A stretch of 64,000 nucleotides of DNA from Candidatus Arcticimaribacter sp. Its GTDB lineage: Bacteria; Bacteroidota; Bacteroidia; Flavobacteriales; Flavobacteriaceae. The DNA lies in NCBI GenBank assembly GCA_002708445.1, contig PAOB01000034.1, positions 1 to 64,000 on the forward strand, in the 5' to 3' direction. The position numbers were made by a program, and so were the translations under genes. The notes below the pieces were generated by a model. It was not told the origin of the DNA, ran no database searches, and worked only from the letters and a program-made list of their open reading frames with translations. Of the stretch, positions 19,171 through 29,015 are shown piece after piece (position 1 is the stretch's first letter; every line of letters starts with the position of its first letter).

Positions 19171-20067
19171 ATGTTTAGTTTTTCAAAACCTTATCTTATT
19201 TTAATTCTACTAGTTGTTTTTTTTAGTTCATGTGATTCTGATAATAATGGTTTAACCGTTGAATTAAATGACTATGCTGAGCAATTTGCATCAGACGATG
19301 CTTTACTGGTTGATTATTTGTCAACACATTTTTACAATTACGAAGATTTTCCTCGTTCTGAAAATGAAATAATATCGATCGAAATTGATACAATTTCTGG
19401 GGGAAATGCAAATAAAACTCCTTTAATAGACCAAGTAAAACAAATATCTGTTCCGGTAACGGATGCAAATAATACGATCATCAATCATACCTTGTATTAC
19501 ATTATTGCTCAACAGGGATCAAGATTAGAAAGCAAACCTTCTATTGTTGATTCTACATATGTTGCATACAAAGGCGAATTACTTTCAGGATTCAAATTTG
19601 ACGAAAGAGTAAATCCAATTTGGTTTGATAACCTTACTGTAATTTCTGGCTTCAGACACGGTTTACAACATTTTGCACCAGGAACTTACTCAACAGATCA
19701 ATTCGGAATTGTAAGTTTTCAAGATTTTGGACAAGGAATCATATTTATGCCCTCTGGCATAGGATACTATTCTGCTGGACAGGCTACAATACCTCAATAT
19801 TCGCCCTTGGTTTTTTCTTTTTCTGTGTATACTACAAATGAGTCTGATCATGACAATGACGGTATTTTGTCTAAAAATGAAGATCCTGACGGAGATGGAA
19901 ATCCATTGAATGATGATACAGATTCTGATGGTATTTTGAATCTCAATGATATTGATGATGATGGCGATGGAATACTCACTTACAACGAATTTGATAAAGA
20001 CAAAGACGGTATTGCTGATGACACTGATGGTGACGGTATTCCAGATTACTTGGATTCGGATAACTAA
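19171..20067 (+). CDS. FKBP-type isomerase lipoprotein with calcium-binding Asp-rich tail
   Basis: 298 aa from ATG 19171. Lipobox FFSSC gives Cys21. Residues about 110-225 resemble an FKBP domain as found in Bacteroidota lipoproteins (VDSTYVAYKGELLSGFKFDE, GFRHGLQHFAPGT, IIFMPSGIGYY). The last 65 residues are a run of DxDxDG motifs (DHDNDGILS, DPDGDGNP, DTDSDGILN, DIDDDGDGIL, DKDKDGIAD, DTDGDGIPD), i.e. thrombospondin type 3-like calcium-binding repeats usual in surface proteins. So an outer-membrane-anchored, possibly surface-exposed foldase. Start downstream of a longer frame because the signal peptide begins here. Confidence 0.85.
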   Translation: MFSFSKPYLILILLVVFFSSCDSDNNGLTVELNDYAEQFASDDALLVDYLSTHFYNYEDFPRSENEIISIEIDTISGGNANKTPLIDQVKQISVPVTDANNTIINHTLYYIIAQQGSRLESKPSIVDSTYVAYKGELLSGFKFDERVNPIWFDNLTVISGFRHGLQHFAPGTYSTDQFGIVSFQDFGQGIIFMPSGIGYYSAGQATIPQYSPLVFSFSVYTTNESDHDNDGILSKNEDPDGDGNPLNDDTDSDGILNLNDIDDDGDGILTYNEFDKDKDGIADDTDGDGIPDYLDSDN

Positions 20068-20100
20068 TACACATCAATAACTTTTTAATCTTTTAGTGGG

Positions 20101-20637
20101 ATGGGATTTGAGCAAAGTATTCAAGTTTTTGTTACGGGAGGAACCTTTGATAAAACGTACGATCACATTAAGGGTACTTTAAATTTCCAAAAAACTCATT
20201 TACCTCAAATGTTAGTTCGAAGTAAATGCAGGTTAGACGTTGATGTAAAAACACTCATGCTTTTGGATAGTTTAGAAATGACTTCAACTCATTTTGAAAC
20301 CATAATTAAGGCCTGTGAAACTTCTAAAAAGAATAAGATTGTAATTACTCACGGCACTGATTGTATGGTGGATACAGCTAAAAAAATAGCAGAAGAGGCA
20401 GTCGGAATACAAGACAAAACCATCATCCTAACGGGGGCAATGATTCCTTACACCTTTGGAAGTTCTTCCGACGGTTTTTTTAATTTAGGCTCTGCAATGG
20501 CTTATGTAAGAGTACTTGATCCCGGAGTTTACATTGCAATGAATGGCATGCTTTTTAATTGGGATGAAGTTCAAAAAAATAAAATCAAAGGAGTTTTTGA
20601 ACAAATCAATCCCACAAATCCTATGCAAAAAAATTAG
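20101..20637 (+). CDS. Single-domain asparaginase-like protein
   Basis: 178 aa covering only the N-terminal domain of the L-asparaginase fold. Active-site elements are kept: TGGTFDKTY with Thr15, THGTDCMVDTAKK with Thr86-Asp87 and Lys94, and LTGAMIPY. Classical asparaginases are about 330 aa; a short single-domain group exists in several phyla, and the frame here ends cleanly, so this is probably not a truncation. No signal peptide. The reaction, hydrolysis of asparagine or a related amide, is inferred. Convergent overlap of 4 bp with the next gene. Confidence 0.8.
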   Translation: MGFEQSIQVFVTGGTFDKTYDHIKGTLNFQKTHLPQMLVRSKCRLDVDVKTLMLLDSLEMTSTHFETIIKACETSKKNKIVITHGTDCMVDTAKKIAEEAVGIQDKTIILTGAMIPYTFGSSSDGFFNLGSAMAYVRVLDPGVYIAMNGMLFNWDEVQKNKIKGVFEQINPTNPMQKN

Positions 20638-21260
20638 TTTTTATCTGAAGACTTTGACTTTACCTTTAATTTAAAGGAAGCACTCAGAATAACTTGATTG
20701 GGACGAGCATTGATCCGACCAGCAGCATTTACCCCATCAATACCAATTATCTTGAGATCATTATCCGTAAAACCACGCTCATATCTAATGCCCACTCCAA
20801 ACCTTCCCAGAGAGAGGCGAGTACCAATTTGAGCGCCGACTGTAAAATTATTTTTTATTTCAGTTAGGGTAATTCCTTTAACTTTTTCATCTAATATGTA
20901 CTGAAAACTGGGACCAATAAAAACACTTAAAGGACCTAATATTTTGTATCCCAAAAGAATAGGAACTTCTATTTTACTTAATCCAACATTCAAGCTCTCA
21001 ACACTGGTATTAATTTTGGTAAATTGAATTTCTGGTCTAATGTAAAAAAGCACTAGGTTTAAATTCCCATAAAATCCAACATGATAACCAGTTTCTGATC
21101 CCTTTGAATCTATTGTGGTTGTGATGCTTTGATCCTTCAGGTCACCCAACGATTCGTAATTTAGACCTGCTTTAATACCAAATTCAAACTGTGCTTCAAG
21201 AGAAAAAGAAGTAACAAGAAAAATAATTAAGGTTAATATTTTACTGGATTTGGAGGGCAT
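20634..21260 (-). CDS. Outer-membrane beta-barrel protein (PorT-like)
   Basis: 208 aa. Signal peptide (TLIIFLVTSFSLEAQ) followed by FEFGIKAGLNYESLGDL, typical for the OMP_b-brl_2/PorT-type barrels of Bacteroidota. Alternating strands (VGFYGNLNLVLFYIRPEIQFT, IEVPILLGYKILGPLSVFIGPSF, VGAQIGTRLSLGRFGVGIRYERG) end with a Lys/Ser-rich tail, so there is no C-terminal aromatic. Three bp separate it from the transketolase genes on the same strand. Function unknown. Confidence 0.82.
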   Translation of the reverse strand: MPSKSSKILTLIIFLVTSFSLEAQFEFGIKAGLNYESLGDLKDQSITTTIDSKGSETGYHVGFYGNLNLVLFYIRPEIQFTKINTSVESLNVGLSKIEVPILLGYKILGPLSVFIGPSFQYILDEKVKGITLTEIKNNFTVGAQIGTRLSLGRFGVGIRYERGFTDNDLKIIGIDGVNAAGRINARPNQVILSASFKLKVKSKSSDKN

Positions 21261-21263
21261 TTT

Positions 21264-22217
21264 TTATTTACGTTTAATTACTTTTTTTACGGCAGACACA
21301 ACTGCATCTTTGTTCAATCCATATTTATCCAACAACTGAGCGGGTGTTCCAGACTCACCGAAAGTATCTTTGGTAGCTACAAATTCTTGTGGTGTAGGGT
21401 GGTTTAGAACCAGAGCACCAGCAACACTTTCTCCCAACCCTCCAAGGTAGTTGTGTTCTTCTGCAGTCACAATACATTTGGTTTTCGCAACTGATTTTAA
21501 AATAATATTATCATCGAGAGGTTTTATGGTATGGATGTTTATGACTTCGGCACTAATCCCTTGTTTATGAAGTATTTTTGCTGCTTCAAGTGCCTCCCAT
21601 ACCAAATGTCCAGTTGCTACAATAGTAACGTCTTTTCCTTCCTGTAAAAGGATTCCTTTTCCAACCTCAAATTTTTGATCAACAGCAGTAAAGTTTGCAA
21701 CAGAAGGTCTACCAAACCTCAGATAAACGGGGCCTTCGTAATCAGCAATAGCGATTGTTGCAGCTTTTGTTTGGTTGTAATCGCAGGTATTGATAACGGT
21801 CATTCCAGGAAGCATTTTCATCAAACCGATGTCCTCTAAAATTTGATGAGTTGCTCCGTCCTCACCCAATGTTATCCCTGCGTGAGAAGCGCATATTTTC
21901 ACATTTTTATCTGAATATGCAACCGATTGGCGAATTTGATCATAAACTCTTCCTGTTGAAAAATTTGCAAAAGTCCCTGTAAAGGGAATTTTTCCACCAA
22001 TAGTTAAACCTGCCGCAATTCCAATCATGTTTGCTTCCGCAATTCCAACTTGAAAAAAGCGCTCGGGATTCTCTTTTATGAATTGATTCATTTTAAGGGA
22101 TCCAATTAGATCTGCACAAAGTGCAACTACATTAGGGTTTGTTCTTCCAAGCTCTGTAAGTCCATCGCCAAATCCTGAGCGGGTGTCTTTAGAACCTTGA
22201 TTGATGTATTCTTCCAT
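21264..22217 (-). CDS. Transketolase, C-terminal subunit
   Basis: 317 aa. Holds the pyrimidine-binding half and the C-terminal domain of transketolase: FFQVGIAEANMIGIAAGL with the conserved Glu for ThDP, then the HAGITLGEDGATHQ loop and VYLRFGRPSV. It pairs with the adjacent N-terminal subunit (35 bp upstream) to make the two-subunit enzyme found in many Bacteroidota and archaea. Moves two-carbon units between sugar phosphates in the pentose-phosphate pathway. No fusion or gap. Confidence 0.95.
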   Translation of the reverse strand: MEEYINQGSKDTRSGFGDGLTELGRTNPNVVALCADLIGSLKMNQFIKENPERFFQVGIAEANMIGIAAGLTIGGKIPFTGTFANFSTGRVYDQIRQSVAYSDKNVKICASHAGITLGEDGATHQILEDIGLMKMLPGMTVINTCDYNQTKAATIAIADYEGPVYLRFGRPSVANFTAVDQKFEVGKGILLQEGKDVTIVATGHLVWEALEAAKILHKQGISAEVINIHTIKPLDDNIILKSVAKTKCIVTAEEHNYLGGLGESVAGALVLNHPTPQEFVATKDTFGESGTPAQLLDKYGLNKDAVVSAVKKVIKRK

Positions 22218-22252
22218 AATAATTTCTTTGGTATTTCTGCAATGCAGAAGTT

Positions 22253-23098
22253 TTAATAATCTCCTAATGTTTCGGGATTTTGAGCTAAAGCACTTTCTAG
22301 TTGTTCGTCGTTTGGTGCTTTACCGTGCCATGCGTGGGTGTTCATCATAAAGTCAACTCCGTTACCCATTTCGGTTTTTAATAAAACGCAAATTGGCTTA
22401 CCTTTTCCCGTCATTGATTTAGCTTTTTTGAGTGTATCGATAATTTTTGTAAGATCATTTCCATTTTCTACGGTTAGAACTTTCCACCCAAATGCAAGGA
22501 ATTTATTTGACAAATCTCCCATGGGCATGACTTCATCTGTAGGACCGTCAATTTGTTTTTCGTTCAAATCTATTGTTGCAATAAGATTGTCTACTTTTTT
22601 GCCCGCAGCATACATGATTGCTTCCCAATTTTGACCTTCCTGAAGCTCACCATCACCAAGTAAGGTGTAAACTAAATGTCGATCATGATTTAGTTTTTTG
22701 GTTTGTGCAGCGCCTATTGCAACTGATAATCCTTGACCTAGAGATCCAGAAGCCATACGAATACCAGGCAAACCTTCGTGAGTTGTAGGATGTCCTTGCA
22801 ATCTCGAATTGATCAGTCGAAAAGTATTGAGTTCTTCAACTGGAAAATATCCTCGATGTGCCAAAACACTGTAAAATACGGGCGAAATATGGCCGTTGGA
22901 AAGAAAAAAAACATCTTCGTTTTTACCATCCATGTCGAATCCTTCTTTCAACTCCATTATTTCATTGTAGAGACTAACTAAAAATTCTGTACAGCCCAGA
23001 GAACCTCCTGGATGTCCTGAATTTACCTTGTGAACCATTCTAAGAATATCCCTTCTTACCTGAGAAACGGTTTCTTTTAATGTTGTTTGTGTTTGCAT
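22253..23098 (-). CDS. Transketolase, N-terminal subunit
   Basis: 281 aa from ATG 23096-23098. Pyrophosphate/Mg-binding half of transketolase: HKVNSGHPGGSLGCTEFL, LSNGHISPVFYSVLAHRG, and the ThDP motif GDGELQEGQNWEA...NLIATIDLN. Ends cleanly with LGDY. The longer frame to 23149 would add a hydrophobic stretch not found in the family. Works with the downstream C-terminal subunit. Confidence 0.95.
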   Translation of the reverse strand: MQTQTTLKETVSQVRRDILRMVHKVNSGHPGGSLGCTEFLVSLYNEIMELKEGFDMDGKNEDVFFLSNGHISPVFYSVLAHRGYFPVEELNTFRLINSRLQGHPTTHEGLPGIRMASGSLGQGLSVAIGAAQTKKLNHDRHLVYTLLGDGELQEGQNWEAIMYAAGKKVDNLIATIDLNEKQIDGPTDEVMPMGDLSNKFLAFGWKVLTVENGNDLTKIIDTLKKAKSMTGKGKPICVLLKTEMGNGVDFMMNTHAWHGKAPNDEQLESALAQNPETLGDY

Positions 23099-23222
23099 GA
23101 ATGTGAATAATATGTAATACAAAAATACAGCTTTGTTATGCTTAGGCAAACTTATGGGGAATACTTATTAACGTCTTCTTTAACATTTTTATAAAAGCCA
23201 CAAACAGTAGGTTCAAGTTCGC

Positions 23223-23230
23223 TATATTTG
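23223..23230 (+). promoter_or_regulatory. -7 box TATATTTG of tgt
   Basis: Exact TAnnTTTG, 15 bp before the ATG at 23246. Its position rules out the upstream TTG at 23228 as start, because that codon lies inside the box. Confidence 0.5.
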
Positions 23231-23245
23231 GCAATATTTTTAGTT

Positions 23246-24376
23246 ATGATTTTTGAACGTATCGCAAATGATCCTCAAAGTAAAGCGCGGGCAGGATCAA
23301 TTACAACCGATCATGGTGTTATTGAGACTCCAATTTTTATGCCTGTTGGGACTGCGGCTACGGTAAAAGGTGTTCATCAAAGAGAATTGGAACAGGAGGT
23401 AAACCCTGATATTATACTAGGAAACACCTATCATTTATATTTACGCCCTAAGACAGAAATTATTGAACAAGCTGGAGGCCTTCATAAGTTTATGAATTGG
23501 AAACGCCCAATTTTGACAGATTCTGGGGGATATCAAGTCTATTCACTTTCAGCAAATAGAAAAATTAAAGAAGAAGGAGTCAAGTTTAAATCTCATGTAG
23601 ATGGATCACTACATTTTTTTACTCCAGAAAACGTAATTGACATTCAACGTAAAATAGGAGCAGACATTATCATGGCTTTTGATGAATGTACACCTTATCC
23701 CTGTGATTATCGTTATGCAAAGACTTCGATGCATATGACCCATCGATGGCTCCAGCGTTGTTTAATTCAAAATGAAAAAAGTCCTTTTTTATACGATTAT
23801 TCACAAACTTTTTTTCCAATCGTTCAAGGTAGTGTCTACAAGGATTTGAGGAAACAATCAGCAGAATACATAGCCAGTAAAGGAGCTGAAGGGAATGCTA
23901 TTGGAGGTCTTTCTGTAGGAGAAGCTGCCGAGGAAATGTATGCAATGACTGAGGTAGTTTGCGATATTTTACCAGAGGATAAGCCTCGTTATTTAATGGG
24001 AGTTGGAACACCAATCAATTTATTGGAAAATGTCGCTCTTGGAGTAGACATGTTCGATTGTGTTATGCCTACTCGTAATGCTAGAAATGGAATGTTGTTT
24101 ACAGCCAATGGAACCATTAATATTAAAAACAAAAAATGGGAGAGTGATTTCTCTTCAATTGATGAATCAGGATACACTTTTGTTGATACAGAATATTCAA
24201 AGGCTTATCTTAGACATTTGTTTAAGGTAAACGAAATGTTAGGAAAGCAAATCGCAACAATCCATAATTTAGGCTTTTATTTATGGTTAATGCGTGAAGC
24301 AAGAAAAAGAATAATAGCCGGAGACTTTCATGATTGGAAAGAAAAAATGGTTAAAAACATGGATAAACGTTTATAG
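23246..24376 (+). CDS. tgt: tRNA-guanine transglycosylase
   Basis: 376 aa. Exchanges guanine 34 for preQ1 in tRNAs with GUN anticodons. Active-site elements are intact: DSGGYQVYSLS with the general acid/base Asp, FDECTPYPCD, GGLSVGE, and the nucleophile region DCVMPTRNARNG. The zinc site is altered: where the family has DxxCxCxxC, this protein reads DESGYTFVD (306-314), so all three cysteines are lost, while the His in TIHNLGFY remains. The start at 23246 was chosen because the promoter box overlaps the earlier TTG. Confidence 0.96.
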   Translation: MIFERIANDPQSKARAGSITTDHGVIETPIFMPVGTAATVKGVHQRELEQEVNPDIILGNTYHLYLRPKTEIIEQAGGLHKFMNWKRPILTDSGGYQVYSLSANRKIKEEGVKFKSHVDGSLHFFTPENVIDIQRKIGADIIMAFDECTPYPCDYRYAKTSMHMTHRWLQRCLIQNEKSPFLYDYSQTFFPIVQGSVYKDLRKQSAEYIASKGAEGNAIGGLSVGEAAEEMYAMTEVVCDILPEDKPRYLMGVGTPINLLENVALGVDMFDCVMPTRNARNGMLFTANGTINIKNKKWESDFSSIDESGYTFVDTEYSKAYLRHLFKVNEMLGKQIATIHNLGFYLWLMREARKRIIAGDFHDWKEKMVKNMDKRL

Positions 24377-24378
24377 TT

Positions 24379-25458
24379 TTGTTAAAAAAAATTGATCTCT
24401 ACATCATTAAAAGATACCTAGCAACATTTTTCGTAATGATGCTTTTGTTTATTCCGATCGGAATCATGGTTGATGTAGCTGAAAAAATTGATAAATTCAA
24501 AGAAAAAGAAGTTCCTTTAAATGCTATTGTCGATTATTATTTCGATTTCATGTGGTATTTTGGAAACCTGCTCTATCCAATATTTTTATTTTTAGCGATC
24601 ATATGGTTTACCTCTAAGTTGGCAAATAACTCTGAGATTATTGCAGTATTGAGTTCTGGAATTTCTTTTAATAGATACTTGAGGCCCTTTATTGTAGCAG
24701 CTGCATGTATTTCTACTTTGGCTTTTTTAGCAGGTATGTTTATTGTTCCCAAAGCCAGTAAAGGATTTAACGAATTTACTTACAAATACATCAGCCGTTC
24801 AAAAAATGCTAGAACGACTTCAAACCTGTACAAGCAAATCAATGATAACGAGTTTATTTACGTAAGCGGTTACAATGAAATTCGAAAAAGAGCAAACGAT
24901 TTTACTCTTGAACATTTTGAGGGAGAAGAATTGAAATTCAAAATATTTGCCCAAACTATTCGCTGGGTGGAAAGTGATTCTTTTTTCCGTCTAATCAATT
25001 ATCGTAAGCGTATTTTTTTGGAAAATAAGGAATTGTATGAGCAAAATAATCTTAAGGACACTTTATTCGATTTTAAAATTCAAGACCTTGCTCCACTAAA
25101 TTACAAAGCTGAAACGCTTTCTTTGCCGAAACTCAATGAATTTATTGCAAAGGAAGAGCGAAGTGGATCACCATTAATTAATGTTCATTTATTGGTTCGA
25201 CATAAACGTTACAGCATTCCACTTTCTGTATTTATTTTGACAATAATTGCAGTAGCTGTTTCTTCCTTCAAAAGGAGAGGGGGTATGGGAGTCAATCTAG
25301 CCTTTGGTATTGTTGCTGGTTTCACCTTTATTTTTTTCGATAAAATCTTTGGAGTTTTGGTAGATAAGACTGATTTATCTCCTGCTATTGGGGCTTGGTT
25401 ACCACTGGGAATTTTTGGAACTCTTGCAATTGTATTGTTATCTTATGCTAAACGCTAG
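24379..25458 (+). CDS. LptF/LptG-family permease
   Basis: 359 aa with about six membrane helices split by a large periplasmic domain (about 135-270). N-terminus IDLYIIKRYLATFFVMMLLFIPIGIMVDVAEKIDKF is typical of YjgP/YjgQ proteins, which with LptB2 extract lipopolysaccharide from the inner membrane. TTG start 2 bp after tgt's stop indicates cotranscription; the next gene overlaps by 14 bp. Whether it is LptF or LptG cannot be decided. Confidence 0.92.
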   Translation: MLKKIDLYIIKRYLATFFVMMLLFIPIGIMVDVAEKIDKFKEKEVPLNAIVDYYFDFMWYFGNLLYPIFLFLAIIWFTSKLANNSEIIAVLSSGISFNRYLRPFIVAAACISTLAFLAGMFIVPKASKGFNEFTYKYISRSKNARTTSNLYKQINDNEFIYVSGYNEIRKRANDFTLEHFEGEELKFKIFAQTIRWVESDSFFRLINYRKRIFLENKELYEQNNLKDTLFDFKIQDLAPLNYKAETLSLPKLNEFIAKEERSGSPLINVHLLVRHKRYSIPLSVFILTIIAVAVSSFKRRGGMGVNLAFGIVAGFTFIFFDKIFGVLVDKTDLSPAIGAWLPLGIFGTLAIVLLSYAKR

Positions 25459-26335
25459 ATTTAAAAGTCTTCTTCACCTGCATTTCTTGGTTTTTATTTG
25501 GGGATTTACCTCAATTTTAGGTGCCTTAATGAATAAAAATTCCTTTGAAATAGTTTGGTTTCGAGTAGTAATTGCATCAAGCTTAATTGCAGTGTACTTT
25601 CTTTTTTTCAAAAGGAAGTTATTCAAAGTCCCTACCAAAGCTTTGGTTTATTTTGCTTTAGGAGGATTACTCATTTCAGTACATTGGATTTTATTTTTTC
25701 ACGCAATTAAAATATCCTCGGTATCCATAACCCTTTCAGTTCTATCTTCGGCCTCTTTGATGACCTCATTTTTAGAGCCTCTTTTGTACAAAAGAAAAAT
25801 TAGAACCTATGAAGTGTTTTTTGGTTTTTTTGTTGTGATTGGATTGAGTATGATTTTTAAAGCAGAAAAAGATTCATCAATTGGTATTTATGTAGCTTTA
25901 TTGTCCACATTACTATCCGTTTTGTTTACCCTTCTCAACGGAAAATTGATTGAACATTACCAATCCAGTTCAATTTCATTTTATCAGCTGTTATTCGGAA
26001 CTTTGTTTTTGAGTTTGTGGTTAATTTTTGTTTTAGAAATACCATCAAACTTTTTTGTTCTTAAAGGATATGACCCCTTGTGGATATTTCTTTTAGCTTC
26101 TATTTGTACTGCCTATGCTTTTATTGCCTCGGTTGAGATCATGAAGCAACTTTCTCCTTACACCATTATGATTTCATTGAACATGGAACCCATTTACGCA
26201 ATTTTATTCTCCATTTATATTTTTGGCGAAAAAGAAATTATGAGTGTAAACTTTTATTTCGGAGTACTGATCATTTTGGTTTCAGTAATTGGTAATGGAA
26301 TTTACAAAGCACGTAAATTAAAAAAGACGAAATAA
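25445..26335 (+). CDS. EamA-family (DMT) transporter
   Basis: 297 aa from ATG 25445, overlapping the permease by 14 bp. Ten hydrophobic segments in two EamA halves: LHFLVFIWGFTSILGALMNKNSF...VVIASSLIAVYF and SLLSVLFTLLNGKLIE...AYAFIASVEIMKQLSPYTIMISLNMEPIYA. Drug/metabolite transporter superfamily; inner membrane. The substrate is unknown. Likely in a tgt-lptF/G-eamA transcription unit. Confidence 0.9.
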   Translation: MLNARFKSLLHLHFLVFIWGFTSILGALMNKNSFEIVWFRVVIASSLIAVYFLFFKRKLFKVPTKALVYFALGGLLISVHWILFFHAIKISSVSITLSVLSSASLMTSFLEPLLYKRKIRTYEVFFGFFVVIGLSMIFKAEKDSSIGIYVALLSTLLSVLFTLLNGKLIEHYQSSSISFYQLLFGTLFLSLWLIFVLEIPSNFFVLKGYDPLWIFLLASICTAYAFIASVEIMKQLSPYTIMISLNMEPIYAILFSIYIFGEKEIMSVNFYFGVLIILVSVIGNGIYKARKLKKTK

Positions 26336-26374
26336 ATAATTAAAAATTTATATTTTTACCCTCAATAAAATATT

Positions 26375-27328
26375 ATGGAATATTTAGATTTTGAACTTCC
26401 GATTAAAGACATTATTGAACAACTTGATAAATGTAAAATTATTGGAAACAAAAGTGAGATTGACGTAACAGATACTTGTGATCAGTTAGAAAATAAATTA
26501 CTAACCACAAAAAAAGAGATATACGGTAATCTAACTGCATGGCAACGAGTACAATTATCTCGTCATCCATCAAGGCCATACACCTTAGACTACATCAAAG
26601 CAATTTGTGGGGATACCTTTTTAGAGTTGCACGGAGATCGAAATGTCAAAGATGATAAAGCAATGATCGGTGGTCTTGGAAAAATAGAGAATCAATCCTT
26701 TATGTTTATTGGAACTCAAAAGGGTTACAATACAGCGACCCGTAAATATAGAAATTTTGGAATGGCAAATCCAGAGGGATATCGAAAAGCACTCCGCTTA
26801 ATGAAGTCAGCCGAAAAATTTGGGATTCCAATTGTAACCTTGATAGATACTCCCGGAGCATACCCAGGACTTGAAGCCGAAGAGCGGGGTCAAGGTGAAG
26901 CTATTGCTCGTAACATTTATGAAATGCTTTCCATTAAGGTTCCAATTATCACTGTAATAATAGGAGAGGGAGCATCTGGAGGAGCTCTTGGTATTGGGGT
27001 TGGAGATCGAGTATTTATGCTTGAAAACACATGGTATTCTGTAATTTCTCCAGAATCTTGTTCTTCCATCTTATGGAGGAGCTGGGAATACAAAGAACAG
27101 GCAGCTGATTCTCTCAAGTTGACTGCAACCGATATGAAGAAGGCTAAGTTGATCGATAAAATAATAAAAGAACCACTTGGAGGGGCTCATTATGATCGTC
27201 AACAAGTATTTGATTCTGTTCAGGATGAGGTTCTAAAAACATTTAAGGTTTTAGATAAGTTAGAACCCCTTGAATTGATAAAAAATCGCAGAGCAAAGTT
27301 CAATGATATGGGTGTTTTCAAAGATTAA
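26375..27328 (+). CDS. accA: Acetyl-CoA carboxylase carboxyltransferase subunit alpha
   Basis: 317 aa. Transfers the carboxyl group from biotin to acetyl-CoA, first step of fatty-acid synthesis, together with AccD (not in window). Family motifs: [48 protein letters not shown], and the oxyanion region [18 protein letters not shown], followed by [20 protein letters not shown]. Complete and normal length. Stand-alone gene with 39 bp to the upstream transporter. Confidence 0.97.
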   Translation: MEYLDFELPIKDIIEQLDKCKIIGNKSEIDVTDTCDQLENKLLTTKKEIYGNLTAWQRVQLSRHPSRPYTLDYIKAICGDTFLELHGDRNVKDDKAMIGGLGKIENQSFMFIGTQKGYNTATRKYRNFGMANPEGYRKALRLMKSAEKFGIPIVTLIDTPGAYPGLEAEERGQGEAIARNIYEMLSIKVPIITVIIGEGASGGALGIGVGDRVFMLENTWYSVISPESCSSILWRSWEYKEQAADSLKLTATDMKKAKLIDKIIKEPLGGAHYDRQQVFDSVQDEVLKTFKVLDKLEPLELIKNRRAKFNDMGVFKD

Positions 27329-27442
27329 TTTTAGCTTATCAACAAAAAAAAATAGTTATAAACGGTCTTTTGTTTACACTTGGGGTATATCTCAAGCTTG
27401 GTTTACAGCAAAGAATTCTAGTATTATAATTAAATTCGATTA

Positions 27443-28957
27443 ATGGAAAAAAGAAAGCCTATCATTGCTCCAGCTGTTGCTGCTGGAAACCTTGTTAATC
27501 TTGAAAGGGGGAAAATACCTCCGCAAGCTATTGATTTAGAGGAAGCTGTGATAGGGGCAATGCTCATTGATAAAAAAGGAGTTGATGAAGTAATTGATAT
27601 TCTTCAGCCCGAAGCATTTTACAAAGAAGCCAATCAACACGTCTTTTCTGCGATTCATGAACTTTTCAAAACTTCTGAACCTATCGATCTATTGACAGTT
27701 TCTGCTCGTTTACGTAAAATGGGCTTACTCGAAAAAGTAGGAGGGGATTTTTATTTAGTTCAGCTTTCTAAAAAGGTTTCAACGTCTGCACACATTGAAT
27801 TTCATGCACGAATTATTTTACAAAAATACATTCAAAGAAGTTTGATTAAAATTTCGAACGAAATCATCGACAATGCTTACAAAGAATCTATTGATGTTTT
27901 TGATTTACTTGATGAGGCTGAATCTAAACTTTACGATGTAACACAAGGGAACATAAAGAAATCTTCAGAATCTGCTCAAAATCTTGTAATACAAGCCAAG
28001 AAAAGGATCGAAGACATTGCTAAACGTGATGGACTTAGTGGAGTTGCTACAGGTTTTGAAAAATTAGATGCTTTAACTTCAGGTTGGCAACCATCGGATT
28101 TGATTATTATTGCAGCTCGACCGGGTATGGGAAAAACTGCTTTGACATTATCCATGGCTCGAAACATAGCGGTAACAAAAAATATTCCCGTAGCTTTTTT
28201 CTCTCTTGAAATGTCATCAGTACAGTTGATTACTCGACTGATCTCCTCAGAAACGGGTCTTTCCTCTGAAAAATTGAGAACAGGAAAACTTGCCAGTCAT
28301 GAATGGGAACAATTGAATGTAAAAGTAGGTGACTTAGAGCGAGCTCCATCGTTTATTGATGACACACCATCCTTATCCATTTTTGATTTGCGTGCAAAAG
28401 TAAGACGTTTATCATCTCAGCATGGAATTAAGTTAATCATAGTAGATTACTTGCAGTTAATGACCGCCGGAACATCAAACAAAACAGGCAATAGAGAACA
28501 AGAAATCTCTACAATCTCCAGAAACCTTAAGGCACTTGCAAAAGAATTGGATATTCCAGTGATTGCACTTTCACAACTTTCAAGGGCTGTAGAAACCCGA
28601 GGAGGAACCAAGAGACCTTTGCTTTCTGATCTTCGTGAATCGGGAGCAATTGAACAAGATGCCGACATTGTATCATTTATTTATCGACCTGAATATTACG
28701 GAATAGATGAATGGGATGATGATGAACGAACATCTTCAGAAGGACAAGCCGAGTTTATTGTTGCAAAACATCGTAACGGAGGTTTGGATAACATACGTCT
28801 CAAATTTATTGGTCACCTTGGTAAATTCGACAACCTAGAGAATTTTGAATCTCCATTCGAGTTTCAGTCCAAAATGAATGAAGCTCCAATCAATCCAACT
28901 TCCCTCCCGAATCCCAATGATGCTTTTGGAGAGGAAGACGACGATATGCCTTTTTAA
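27443..28957 (+). CDS. dnaB: Replicative DNA helicase DnaB
   Basis: 504 aa. N-terminal primase-binding domain (PPQAIDLEEAVIGAMLIDKKG...), linker helix, and RecA-like motor with Walker A ARPGMGKTAL, H1a FFSLEMS, Walker B IIVDYLQLM, and the DLRESGAIEQDAD arginine-finger region. The C-terminal tail is acidic (EEDDDMPF). No intein or insertion. A TAAATTCG box ends a few bases before the ATG and a DnaA-box-like TTATCAACA lies at about 27336-27344. A hairpin terminator follows the gene. Confidence 0.98.
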   Translation: MEKRKPIIAPAVAAGNLVNLERGKIPPQAIDLEEAVIGAMLIDKKGVDEVIDILQPEAFYKEANQHVFSAIHELFKTSEPIDLLTVSARLRKMGLLEKVGGDFYLVQLSKKVSTSAHIEFHARIILQKYIQRSLIKISNEIIDNAYKESIDVFDLLDEAESKLYDVTQGNIKKSSESAQNLVIQAKKRIEDIAKRDGLSGVATGFEKLDALTSGWQPSDLIIIAARPGMGKTALTLSMARNIAVTKNIPVAFFSLEMSSVQLITRLISSETGLSSEKLRTGKLASHEWEQLNVKVGDLERAPSFIDDTPSLSIFDLRAKVRRLSSQHGIKLIIVDYLQLMTAGTSNKTGNREQEISTISRNLKALAKELDIPVIALSQLSRAVETRGGTKRPLLSDLRESGAIEQDADIVSFIYRPEYYGIDEWDDDERTSSEGQAEFIVAKHRNGGLDNIRLKFIGHLGKFDNLENFESPFEFQSKMNEAPINPTSLPNPNDAFGEEDDDMPF

Positions 28958-29015
28958 TTAGCCGAAGGCTGATGTTAGCGTTTCTAAAACTCGATTTTTT
29001 TAAATTTAGATAAAA

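Noticed and set aside
20101-20637. Asparaginase-like gene as a truncated pseudogene
   Set aside because: It ends cleanly, keeps all N-domain active residues, and short single-domain versions exist as a family.
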